NCBI RefSeq assembly: GCF_017377715.1
Contig: NZ_JAFVMF010000003.1
Location: 1-64,000, forward strand
Source of the DNA: Acetobacter sacchari
Lineage (GTDB): Bacteria; Pseudomonadota; Alphaproteobacteria; Acetobacterales; Acetobacteraceae
DNA length: 64,000 nucleotides
Direction: 5' to 3'
Both the position numbers and the translations under genes were made by a program. This document shows, piece by piece, positions 51,377 to 59,163 of this stretch. Numbering within the stretch: the stretch's first letter is position 1; each line of letters starts with the position of its first letter. The notes beneath the pieces are model-generated. The model was not told the origin of the DNA, did not search any database, and saw nothing but the letters and a program-made list of their open reading frames with translations.

Positions 51377-52708
51377 ATGCCGCAAGAACGCAAGATTAAG
51401 CTGGGTCTCATCCTTCATGGCGTTGGGCGCACATGGGATGATTGGCGACATCCCGACAGGGATGTCCGCGCGAGCACCAGCCTCTCATTCTATCGGGCGC
51501 AGGCGCAACAAGCGGAAAGAGGGAGATTTGACTTTCTGTTCGTCGCTGATTCTCTATCGATTAATGAGAAATCCAGTCCCCACTATCTGTATCGTTTCGA
51601 GCCGCTGACCATCCTTTCGGCGCTCGCCGCAGTGACAGAGCATATTGGCCTCGTCGGCACGTTGAGCGTCAGCTACACAGAGCCATTCAATGTCGCGCGC
51701 CAGTTCGCGTCGCTGGATCATATCAGCGGCGGTCGCGCAGGGTGGAACGTCGTGACGTCATGGTTGAGCGATACGGCGGCGAACTTCGGCAAGGCGGCTC
51801 ATCCGGCGCATCATGAACGGTATCGTATCGCCGCCGAGCATCTTTCCGTCGTGCAGGGCCTGTGGGATAGCTGGGAGGACGACGCGCTGGTTGGCGACAA
51901 GCAGGGCGGCGTCTTTGTCGATGCGGCAAAGCTGCATCGTCTGGATCACGTCGGTCCCTACTTTCAGGTGAGGGGGCCGCTGAACATCGGACGTTCGCCG
52001 CAAGGTCAGCCGGTGATCTTTCAGGCAGGCGCTTCCGAGGATGGAAAAGATTTCGCGGCGCGCCACGCAGAGGTTGTCTTCTGTGGACCGCAGAACCTTG
52101 AAGAGGCCCAGACTTATTATCGTGATCTGAAAGCGCGTGCCGAGCGCCTGGGCCGCCCCGACGGCGCTCCGTTCATCCTCCCGGGCGCTGCTCCGATCGT
52201 CGGACGTACCGATGAGGAGGCTGAGGCGTATTATCAGGAATTATCCGAGCTGACCTCGATCGATACGGGACTTGGCTTTCTCTCCCGCGCATTTAACGAT
52301 CATGATTTCCGTCAATACGATCTCGATGGCCCCTTTCCAGATGTCGCGCGTATTGGCCAGGACAGCAACCAGAGTGCGTCGCAGCGTATTCTGGAGCGGG
52401 TGCGGGCGGGAAATCTGACGGTCCGTCAGATCGCGCGAGAACTCAGTACGCCACGCGGCGACTTCGTCGGGTCACCGGAAAAAGTTGCGGATGCGCTTCA
52501 GCGCTGGTTCGAGAACGAGGGGGCGGACGGGTTCGTTATCTTCGAGGCGTTGCCCGGTCAGCTCGAGCGATTCGTCGATCTCGTGGTCCCGGTGCTTCAG
52601 CAACGCGGTCTGCTGCGCGTCGAATATGAGCATGACACGTTTCGCGAGAATCTTGGGCTGCCTTTCCCGTCCAACCGCTACGTCGCAGAGAATAAGCGCG
52701 CTGGCTGA
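51377..52708 (+). CDS. FMN-dependent monooxygenase, NtaA/SnaA/DszA family (second copy)
   Basis: 443-aa paralogue of the preceding enzyme with the same domain layout: KIKLGLILHGVGRTWDDWRHP, FDFLFVADSL, LEPLTILSALAAVTEHIGLVGTLSVSYTEPFNVAR-like block (here FEPL), GRAGWNVVTSW, GRSPQGQPVIFQAGASEDGKDFA. Differences along the whole length show an old duplication, not a recent one. No flavin reductase lies in the window, so FMNH2 must come from elsewhere. The pair probably acts on two related substrates or successive steps. Confidence 0.9.
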   Translation: MPQERKIKLGLILHGVGRTWDDWRHPDRDVRASTSLSFYRAQAQQAERGRFDFLFVADSLSINEKSSPHYLYRFEPLTILSALAAVTEHIGLVGTLSVSYTEPFNVARQFASLDHISGGRAGWNVVTSWLSDTAANFGKAAHPAHHERYRIAAEHLSVVQGLWDSWEDDALVGDKQGGVFVDAAKLHRLDHVGPYFQVRGPLNIGRSPQGQPVIFQAGASEDGKDFAARHAEVVFCGPQNLEEAQTYYRDLKARAERLGRPDGAPFILPGAAPIVGRTDEEAEAYYQELSELTSIDTGLGFLSRAFNDHDFRQYDLDGPFPDVARIGQDSNQSASQRILERVRAGNLTVRQIARELSTPRGDFVGSPEKVADALQRWFENEGADGFVIFEALPGQLERFVDLVVPVLQQRGLLRVEYEHDTFRENLGLPFPSNRYVAENKRAG

Positions 52709-52901
52709 AATGCGCGGGGCGTCGTGCGGTCAAATGGCGGCGCCTCCAGAACTATTTCCAAAAACGTGCCTCAAGCGCGCCGGTGGCGCGCTTCGGTCTG
52801 TTCCGATCAGGCTCGGATCAGTTTACTCACAAACCACGATAGAGTGAGCCACGGCGAGCTGACGTCACGTAGTCAGGCTCGCCTCGGTGGATGTCGATCG
52901 C

Positions 52902-53327
52902 TCAGCGCGTCGCCAGGGCGGGCATGGGCAGGCGGAGGGCGAAGCGTCCCGGACCCGCGACGGCCAGAGCGACAAGGCCGCCCGCGATGCTGATGTTCTT
53001 GTAGAAGTGGATCATCATGTCGTAGCGAATCGCTCCGTCCATGGTCCAGAAATGATGGCCGATGAAGCCGGTCACTACCGTGTAGAGGGCAAGCGCAATG
53101 GCGAGAGGGCTGACCAGTACGCCCAGAACGAGCGCCAGCCCGATCCCAAGCTCGGCCAGTATCGCGACGATCGCTGCGACCGCTGGAACAGGCGCGCCGG
53201 TCTGCGCCATGTAGGCGACTGCGCCGGAATAATCCGACAGTTTGCCCCAGCCCATGATGATGAACAGGAGAGAGAGTGCGAGGCGGGCGGCGAGAAGAAG
53301 GGCGTCGCGGGAGATGATGGCGTTCAT
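52902..53327 (-). CDS. DoxX family membrane protein
   Basis: 141 aa from the ATG at 53327 (the open frame begins 21 codons earlier). Four hydrophobic helices: LLLAARLALSLLFIIMGWGK, VAAIVAILAELGIGLALVLG, LAIALALYTVVTGFIGHHF, and NISIAGGLVALAVAGPG. The MGWGKLSDYSGAVAYMAQTGAP and FYKNISIAGGL segments are typical of the DoxX/DoxD family, small inner-membrane proteins linked to thiosulfate or redox stress. A palindrome 88-130 bases upstream is a candidate operator. Confidence 0.9.
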   Translation of the reverse strand: MNAIISRDALLLAARLALSLLFIIMGWGKLSDYSGAVAYMAQTGAPVPAVAAIVAILAELGIGLALVLGVLVSPLAIALALYTVVTGFIGHHFWTMDGAIRYDMMIHFYKNISIAGGLVALAVAGPGRFALRLPMPALATR

Positions 53328-53414
53328 GAGGGCGTCTCTTTTCGAGGTCAGGTTCGGCGGGAGCAGTTGTTTTCTTCCCCGCTGTTGCACTCACGATACG
53401 ATCATGTTTTGCCA

Positions 53415-53456
53415 AAATAAATGGAAACAATAGAAACTGATCGGTTCCATTTATTT
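53415..53456. promoter_or_regulatory. 12-bp inverted repeat upstream of doxX-like gene
   Basis: AAATAAATGGAA at 53415-53426 and TTCCATTTATTT at 53445-53456 are exact reverse complements with an 18-base spacer, in an AT-rich stretch 88-129 bases upstream of the DoxX start and 30 bases from the insertion sequence. This is a plausible operator of a dimeric regulator whose gene is not next to it. Confidence 0.5.
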
Positions 53457-53485
53457 ATCACCCTCTCCCGATCCGGCATGCAGGG

Positions 53486-53533
53486 TGTTAGCGCCGGATT
53501 AAAATGTCCGCTTTGAGCCGAATAGAAATGTCC
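53486..53533 (+). repeat. Left terminal inverted repeat of the IS
   Basis: About 48 bases that match the right end in inverted orientation with mismatches. It contains two spaced copies of a CCGxATxxAAATG motif, probably transposase binding sites. Confidence 0.8.
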
Positions 53534-53594
53534 TCCCTGCCGGTTCTGGCGTTAGCGTGTCATCGCCACGGTTGTGCGGTTTGGGAGGCCGGAC

Positions 53595-54929
53595 ATGGGA
53601 CTGGTGCTGATGGACGATCGAGACCTGCGCCGGGTTGGCGTGCTGGCCGAGGTGCTGTGCGGATCCCGCACGACCGCGTCGGCGGCGGATCTTCTGGGGA
53701 TAACGACGCGCCAGACGCGTCGCCTTCTGGAACGCCTGCGCGATCGCGGCGCCGGCGGCCTCGCGCATGGCGGACGCGGACGTCCGTCGAACCACCGCAG
53801 GCCGGAGAGTCTTCGCGCCCAGGTGCTGGCGCTGCTGCGCGTGCATTATCCCTCCTACGGGCCGACGCTTGCGTCCGAGACTCTGCAGGAGCGCCACGGG
53901 CTTGTCGTTCCGCGTGAGACGCTGCGCGGCTGGATGCACGCTGACGGGCTTTGGCTGACGCGTTCGCAGCGCAAAAGCTTTCACCAGAGCCGGATCCGCC
54001 GTGAACGGCTGGGCGAACTGGTGCAGATCGACGGGTCGGAACATCGCTGGTTTGGCCCCGATCGCCCGTCCTGCACGTTGCTGGTGTTCGTCGACGACGC
54101 CACCAGCCGGCTGATGACCCTGCGGTTTGTTCCCAGCGAGAGCACGGACAGCTATTTCGAGGCGCTGGAGATGTATCTGAACGCCTATGGACGGCCGACG
54201 GCGTTCTATTCGGACCGGCATTCCATCTTTCGGGTGGCCAGAGCGGATGCGACCGGCGGTCAGGGCGTCACGCAGTTTGGCCGGGCCCTGGCGGAACTGA
54301 ATGTCGAGATGATGTGCGCCAACAGCTCGCAGGCCAAGGGGCGTGTGGAACGGGCCAACCGGACGCTGCAGGACCGTCTGGTCAAGGAGCTGGCGCTCGA
54401 GGGCCTGACGACGATGGACCAGGCCAACGCGTTCCTGCCTGGGTTTGTCGAGCGGTACAACGCGAAGTTCTCTGTTCCGCCGGCCCGCCCCGAGGACGCG
54501 CATCGGCCGCTGGGCGTGGCGTCGTCGATTCTGCGCGACATCCTGTGCCGCCGCGAGATGCGCTATGTCGGGCGCCAGCTCAGCGTGTCGTGGAAACGCC
54601 GCCTGCTGATCCTCGAGCGCAACGCGCTCACCGAAGGGCTGGTCGGCAAATACGTGGAGATCTACGATTTTGACGGCGGGCCTCTGGAAATACGCCATCA
54701 GGGCGCATCCCTGCCCTATCGCAGCTTCGACAAGGACCAGCGTGTGGATCAGGGCGCCGTGGTCGAGAACAAGCGGCTGTCCGAAGCGCTGGCGCTCGCG
54801 GCGGAAATGCAGGCCCAGCCGCGTCCCTCGCCGCGCGTAAAAACGAACAGCGAGAAAGGCGGCTATGTGCCGACGGGCGCGAAACGCGGCAGAAGATCGG
54901 ACTCGCCTCGGCGCAAGCGGCCCGCATAA
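53595..54929 (+). CDS. IS1202-like (ISNCY) DDE transposase
   Basis: Transposase of 444 aa from the ATG at 53595, with GGGAGG six bases upstream; an in-frame GTG at 53574 lacks a ribosome site. N-terminal helix-turn-helix about residues 15-60 (TASAADLLGITTRQTRRLLERL), a second DNA-binding part to 130, then the retroviral-type integrase core. Catalytic residues are Asp146 in VQIDGSEHRWFG, Asp207 in FYSDRHSIF, and Glu252 in AKGRVERANRTLQDRL. No frameshift is visible, so the element should be active. Confidence 0.93.
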   Translation: MGLVLMDDRDLRRVGVLAEVLCGSRTTASAADLLGITTRQTRRLLERLRDRGAGGLAHGGRGRPSNHRRPESLRAQVLALLRVHYPSYGPTLASETLQERHGLVVPRETLRGWMHADGLWLTRSQRKSFHQSRIRRERLGELVQIDGSEHRWFGPDRPSCTLLVFVDDATSRLMTLRFVPSESTDSYFEALEMYLNAYGRPTAFYSDRHSIFRVARADATGGQGVTQFGRALAELNVEMMCANSSQAKGRVERANRTLQDRLVKELALEGLTTMDQANAFLPGFVERYNAKFSVPPARPEDAHRPLGVASSILRDILCRREMRYVGRQLSVSWKRRLLILERNALTEGLVGKYVEIYDFDGGPLEIRHQGASLPYRSFDKDQRVDQGAVVENKRLSEALALAAEMQAQPRPSPRVKTNSEKGGYVPTGAKRGRRSDSPRRKRPA

Positions 54930-55227
54930 AATTCAGTTGTGAATGGTGCTTCTAAAAACGCGGAAGGTCTGGCTTTGGGAAGGTATTTGATGACGCACAC
55001 GTATTGACGCTGTTTTTGTAATACTTCTTGAGCCTCGTCGGCGCCTCGACTAATGTTTTGCTTGTTAAGGGCACGCGCGGCCTGCCGCCTGCACTCGGTC
55101 TGTCCGAGAACGGTGAACGCGGAGACGAGTAGTTAGAGCAACGGCTTTGCCATCATTGGATGTGCGACAGTCGGCAATGCAGGCACCGAATTTTCTCCAT
55201 CGTCGCACAGAAACTGGTGGAGGCTGC
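54930..55227. other. Gap inside the IS between transposase and passenger genes
   Basis: About 300 bases without a gene. No copy of the terminal repeat is seen here, so the passenger genes are not a separate insertion next to a normal short IS. It probably holds the passenger promoter. Confidence 0.5.
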
Positions 55228-56010
55228 GTGTCCGATTACCCCGACCCCAAAGCGATGGCCCGTGCGCTGCGTGTTGCAATGGCCACTCGTAATGTGGCTC
55301 TAAGCCACTCTGACGCTCTTGAAATTGTTGCCCGCCAATTGGGAAGCACAAATTGGAATTCTTTGACCGCTGCGTTGAAAAGCCGTCCGCTGACGTCTTT
55401 GCGCTCCAAGCCGCTCGCAGGAATACCGCAAGGATGGACCCTACGAGGGCGCACAGACCTCTTCGCTCATAGCCTGCTGCCAAACGGCGGTCGAACCGGC
55501 GGCCCGGCGATCTCCATCACCAGCCGCGCTCGCCCTGATGATGAGCGTGTGCCGCAGGTAGGCGAATTCCTGACTGTCATGCAAAGCATCAACGCCAGGC
55601 CCTATCACATGCAACGCCTTACATTTTCGGCCGCCATTCGGACACAGGATGTCACAGGATACGGACGTGTGTGGTTCCGGACAAGGAACGTGCAAGGGCG
55701 GCCAATCTCCGGCGGCAATCTAGGCATGGCGGATAGTCCAGCAGGGCCAGTGCGTGGTACAACGAACTGGACGCGACGCCATGTCACCCTTGATGTCACA
55801 GACGACGCGGAGACGTTGAACTTCGGCGTCATGTTCGGCGGTGGCTGTGGCGCCTATTACGCCAGTGATTTTCACTTTGGCCCTCCTCGGCTACACGAGG
55901 ACCTCGAAATACTGCCAGATGCGCCTGTCAATCTGACTATGTCGGTAGCCCCGCATCGAGAACATTCAGACAAAGACGCCACATTCGAAGAGAGGAGCGT
56001 GTCTCTATGA
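55228..56010 (+). CDS. IS passenger gene 1: glyoxalase-superfamily-like N-terminus with jelly-roll-like domain
   Basis: 260 aa from a GTG (55228) with GGTGGAGG five bases before it; longer starts at 55147 (TTG) and 55177 exist. Residues 1-45 (VSDYPDPKAMARALRVAMAT, LSHSDALEIVARQLGSTNWN) match the small helical domain found at the start of proteins annotated as glyoxalase superfamily. The remainder, about 70-215 (GWTLRGRTDLFAHSLLPNGG, RTQDVTGYGRVWFRTRNVQG, GTTNWTRRHVTLDVTDDAET, LNFGVMFGGGCGAYYASDFHFG), resembles carbohydrate-binding-like beta-sandwich domains that follow some regulators. It has no glyoxalase active site that I can see. Function unknown; translationally coupled to the next gene. 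Confidence 0.7.
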   Translation: MSDYPDPKAMARALRVAMATRNVALSHSDALEIVARQLGSTNWNSLTAALKSRPLTSLRSKPLAGIPQGWTLRGRTDLFAHSLLPNGGRTGGPAISITSRARPDDERVPQVGEFLTVMQSINARPYHMQRLTFSAAIRTQDVTGYGRVWFRTRNVQGRPISGGNLGMADSPAGPVRGTTNWTRRHVTLDVTDDAETLNFGVMFGGGCGAYYASDFHFGPPRLHEDLEILPDAPVNLTMSVAPHREHSDKDATFEERSVSL

Positions 56011-57044
56011 AGCGTCTCGTCCTGTGCAGCAGCGTTTCCGGGCAAGGTCACATCAAGCACGCACGATATGCTGATCGTGTCATCAACACCTTCAAGGGAA
56101 CAGACTTTCCCGAGAAGTTTCCGCTCTCTATCTTTGGGCCTCTCCCCGAATATAGAGAAACCACGGCGTATTTTCAAACCTGGCAGTGGTTGCGACGTCA
56201 GGAAACAGTTACTCTGGGAGGAGTAGAAAATCCATCCCGTGAGCACTTCGCGCCTGGAGCGGACCTTTTTCAGTATATGAAAACATTCGACAGTGTAGAG
56301 TGCTGGTTCGATCCGACGACATCTGGGCAGGTCGCGCTGGTTCACTTTCTCGTCTACGTCGCAAGGCACGCGTATATTCCGACCAATGTCCTGCTTATTC
56401 ATTCCACGACACGTACCGGAGAAACAGATGCCGAAACGTTTCTTCAGCTGACGCCCGAAAAAATCCCTCTCTGCAACGAGCATCTACAGGCCGCTTTACG
56501 TTTCTGGGATGCTTACGGGCAACCCAATCCGTGTGCGTTCGCAAACCTGAAACCGAGTGAAATTGAGGCTTTACCGCTTCTTTATGATGTTGGCAGGGCG
56601 ATGCTCACTGAATTGCCAGCTCATGACACCGCACTGACCGCGACAGAAACCGCATTTGTAAAAGCGACGAAACATTCATCGGCAACACCGATAACGGTGA
56701 CCGGAGATGCCATGAGGGAACTGGGCGAATGTCGCTTCGATCTTCACTATTTTGATGACAGCCTTGTCAGGCTAGGCTGCGGGCTGAGTCCGGTGATCGA
56801 CGGTCTCCTTCCCGACCCAATCCGACGACCGCCCCTTAAAGGAGAGCCGTTTCCAGATGAAGCATACAAGGCTTATCGGAACGCTCGTCTTCGGCTGACG
56901 GCGCTTGGACAATTGCTGGCGGAACGACAAGCCGACATGTCCGCCCATAACCTGATTCACTATTGGTGGGGTAATACCGAAATCAAGAACGACAATCTCT
57001 GGCGTTGGAACGAGGAAGATCAACGTGTGGTCGCTCCGCACTGA
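56007..57044 (+). CDS. IS passenger gene 2: DUF1835/DUF3658-like protein
   Basis: 345 aa; its ATG overlaps the stop of passenger gene 1 by 4 bases, and GAGGAG lies 9 bases upstream. The N-terminal part (KRLVLCSSVSGQGHIKHARY, FPLSIFGPLPEYRE) has the DUF1835 pattern, and SVECWFDPTTSGQVALVHFLVYVA, LQAALRFWDAYGQPNPCAFANL and LLYDVGRAMLTELPAHDTALTATETAF match that family's middle segments. The C-terminal part (GRFDLHYFDDSLVRLGC-like) recalls DUF3658. The role of these domains is not known. Being carried within an IS, it may help the host or the element, but nothing in it resembles a known resistance enzyme. Confidence 0.65.
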   Translation: MKRLVLCSSVSGQGHIKHARYADRVINTFKGTDFPEKFPLSIFGPLPEYRETTAYFQTWQWLRRQETVTLGGVENPSREHFAPGADLFQYMKTFDSVECWFDPTTSGQVALVHFLVYVARHAYIPTNVLLIHSTTRTGETDAETFLQLTPEKIPLCNEHLQAALRFWDAYGQPNPCAFANLKPSEIEALPLLYDVGRAMLTELPAHDTALTATETAFVKATKHSSATPITVTGDAMRELGECRFDLHYFDDSLVRLGCGLSPVIDGLLPDPIRRPPLKGEPFPDEAYKAYRNARLRLTALGQLLAERQADMSAHNLIHYWWGNTEIKNDNLWRWNEEDQRVVAPH

Positions 57045-57217
57045 ACACGTTCCAACCGGAGTGCGGATGTCTTCTACACCATGCCGGGCTTACGATAGCA
57101 GAGCCTTCAAAGCACGCGTCTGACAGATTTTGCGTCACCCGCCGTTACGCCGCAACAGAAGGGGCGACTGCCGCCCGTCTCCTTTCCGTGAGCCCCCTCA
57201 AAAATAGCTGCCCGTCC

Positions 57218-57266
57218 CGTGTTGTGAGCCCTGTTCCGCCTACGGCTGCACAGGGCTCACAACACG
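57218..57266. repeat. 17-bp perfect inverted repeat near the IS right end
   Basis: Arms 57218-57234 and 57250-57266 are exact reverse complements (core TGTTGTGAGCCCTGT) with a 15-base loop. It lies 174 bases after the last passenger gene and just inside the right terminal repeat. Likely the terminator of the passenger genes, although no T run follows, or a transcription barrier that insulates the IS end. Confidence 0.65.
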
Positions 57267-57283
57267 AAGAACATGCGAGACCG

Positions 57284-57331
57284 GACATTTCTATTCGGCG
57301 CTCAGGCGGTCATTTCTATCCGGTTGCAACA
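57284..57331 (-). repeat. Right terminal inverted repeat of the IS
   Basis: Mirror of the left end, with the same pair of spaced CCG-AT-GAAATG motifs (GGACATTTCTATTCGG from 57284 and CATTTCTATCCGG from 57311). It is followed directly by the CAGGG target duplication. Confidence 0.8.
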
Positions 57332-57742
57332 CAGGGCATGTTGAGGCGTTGCTTTATGCCAACAGATCGCCGCGCTGCGCGTTGCTCTCAATCACCGGCG
57401 CCGGAGACTCAGTGATCCGCCGAGCAGCAGAAGACGTTATGGCTTCGCATCATCAGAATAATCGTTGGCGTCTAACTGCCTGAATGTTCTTTTTCAGGAC
57501 GTAAGGTTAGGAGTTTATTGAATGGCTTTCGGAAGAAAAGTGAAAATTTATCTAACTAAATTGTAGTTTTGGGAGATATCTTACGGGGCGATTGATGCAT
57601 TCTCCGGCTGAAACACCGCATCTTTCGCTGTCCATAACCTTGGCGTAATCTGAAAGACGGTTGCGCTTTCCCTGCATGAAGCCGACAGACGGAAGCATGA
57701 CCTGAATGGCTCGGGATGACACAAAGCGAACCGGATGGCCGT
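57332..57742. other. Intergenic region right of the IS
   Basis: About 410 bases between the IS and the thiolase stop. It contains a small CCTGAA/TTCAGG hairpin at 57479-57498 and a 14-codon open frame at 57522-57566 with a TTAGGAG before it, too short to call a gene. An AT-rich block near 57510-57580 stands out from its GC-rich neighbours. Confidence 0.45.
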
Positions 57743-58930
57743 TCAGGGCAGTTCGACCGCGATGGCGATTGCTTCTCCGCCGCCGATACAGGCCGATGCG
57801 ACGCCGCGTCGTTCGCCGCGCGCTTTGAGTGCATAGAGCAACGTAGTGACGATGCGTGCGCCCGTGGCGCCGATCGGATGCCCCAGAGCGCAGGCCCCGC
57901 CGTGCACGTTGAGACGCTCTGCGGGAATCTCCAGTTCCTGCCGAGCCAGCATGGCGGTGACGGCGAAGGCTTCATTGACCTCCCAAAGATCGACGTCGCC
58001 CACGCTCCAGCCGACGCGCTCCAGCAGAGTGCGCATCGCCGGAACGGGCGCTACGGTGAAGTCACGGGGCGCCATGGAATGAATGGCGAAGCCGCGGATC
58101 AGCGCCTGAACAGGCAGGCCAAGGCGTTCGGCTGAACTGCGTCGCGCGAGCACGACGGCGGCCCCGCCATCTGCGATGCCCGACGAACTGGCGGCGGTGA
58201 TGGAGCCGTTCTTCCCGAATGCTGGCCGCAGTCCGGGAATTTTCTCCGGTTGCGCCTTCAGGGGGTTCTCATCGGCGTCGATAACGACCTCGCCTTTGCG
58301 GGAGGCGACCGTAACGGGTGCGATCTCGGCTGCGAACGCGCCGCTTTCGACCGCATGGCGGGCGCGCCGCAGGGTTTCAATCGCGTAATCGTCCTGCGCC
58401 GCTCGGGTGAAGCCGTTTTCTTCCGCAGTCTTTTCCGCGAAATGCCCCATGAGCTGGCCGGGCTCATAGGCGTCTTCCAGCCCGTCGAGGAACATATGGT
58501 CGAAAATCTCGCCATGGCCGAGACGATAGCCGCCGCGCGCCTTGGGGAGGATATAGGGGGCGTTGGTCATGGACTCGAGACCGCCCGCCACGACCAGTTC
58601 GTTTGTTCCGGCGACGAGCGAGTCATGCCCGAAGCCGATCGCCATCATCCCGGAGCCGCAAAGCTTGTTGATCGTGACTGCGCCCGTGCTGAACGGGGCG
58701 CCAGCGACGTGGGCGGCCTGTCGAGCCGGATTTTGTCCGAGGCCGGCGGGCAGGACGTTGCCCATGATGACTGCCCCGATCTGTGAGGGTTGCAACCCCG
58801 CACGTTCCAGCGCCGCCTTGATTGCGGCCGCGCCCAGTTCGGTCGCCTTCACGCCGTTGAACTGACCCTGAAACCAGCCGATGGGCGTGCGGGCGGCGCT
58901 GACGATGACGATAGGATCTTCAGTGCTCAT
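57743..58930 (-). CDS. Acetyl-CoA C-acetyltransferase (thiolase)
   Basis: Thiolase of 395 aa, condensing or cleaving acetoacetyl-CoA type substrates. AGGAA lies 8 bases before the ATG. Nucleophile Cys is in INKLCGSGMMAIG near residue 90, His in WEVNEAFAVTAM near 345, and the second active-site Cys in GVASACIGGGEAIAIAVE near 380; GGACALGHPIGATGARI also fits. It is the PhaA/AtoB type in length. It lies 233 bases downstream of an acyl-CoA dehydrogenase on the same strand, so both may act in fatty acid or branched acyl-CoA breakdown. Confidence 0.93.
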   Translation of the reverse strand: MSTEDPIVIVSAARTPIGWFQGQFNGVKATELGAAAIKAALERAGLQPSQIGAVIMGNVLPAGLGQNPARQAAHVAGAPFSTGAVTINKLCGSGMMAIGFGHDSLVAGTNELVVAGGLESMTNAPYILPKARGGYRLGHGEIFDHMFLDGLEDAYEPGQLMGHFAEKTAEENGFTRAAQDDYAIETLRRARHAVESGAFAAEIAPVTVASRKGEVVIDADENPLKAQPEKIPGLRPAFGKNGSITAASSSGIADGGAAVVLARRSSAERLGLPVQALIRGFAIHSMAPRDFTVAPVPAMRTLLERVGWSVGDVDLWEVNEAFAVTAMLARQELEIPAERLNVHGGACALGHPIGATGARIVTTLLYALKARGERRGVASACIGGGEAIAIAVELP

Positions 58931-59163
58931 GACGGGGTTTCCTGAATGGCTGTGACTGAACGTTTTCTGTTGGTCAGGCGGTGGCTAAGACTTGGCGATC
59001 GTGACCTGGAAGAGCGGCATTCTTTCCCTGCGCGTGAAACGCTCCTCGGCTCTCCGCGTGATGATCCTGCCGTGTGCGTTGTTCGCGCGCGTGGGAGGGT
59101 GTGTGCGTCATGTTTTCGAAAGTATAGAGCGTTATTGGAGATTTTGTGTATGATGCACGAGGG

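Larger units (their letters stand above)
53486..57331. mobile_element. IS1202-like (ISNCY) element with two passenger genes
   Basis: A 3846-bp element. The left end starts TGTTAGCGCCGGATTAAAAT and the right end, on the other strand, starts TGTTGCAACCGGATAGAAAT. Both continue with a spaced second copy of the motif, ending CCGAATAGAAATGTCC (left 53518-53533). The element is flanked by CAGGG at 53481-53485 and 57332-57336, a 5-bp target duplication. It encodes one DDE transposase and, between the transposase and the right end, two genes unrelated to transposition. A 5-bp duplication is what the ISAba32-like subgroup of the IS1202 family makes. The intact ends and exact duplication suggest a fairly recent insertion. 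Confidence 0.85.

Noticed and set aside
53499-54698. 399-aa minus-strand open frame in the IS
   Set aside because: Antisense shadow of the transposase gene, whose catalytic residues are intact.
55228-56010. Glyoxalase or bleomycin-type resistance enzyme
   Set aside because: Only the short N-terminal helical domain resembles proteins with that name; the paired beta-alpha-beta metal site is absent.
57332-57480. Xer/dif site at the IS insertion point
   Set aside because: Some IS1202 relatives insert beside dif-like sites, but I find no sequence resembling paired XerC/XerD arms in the flanks.
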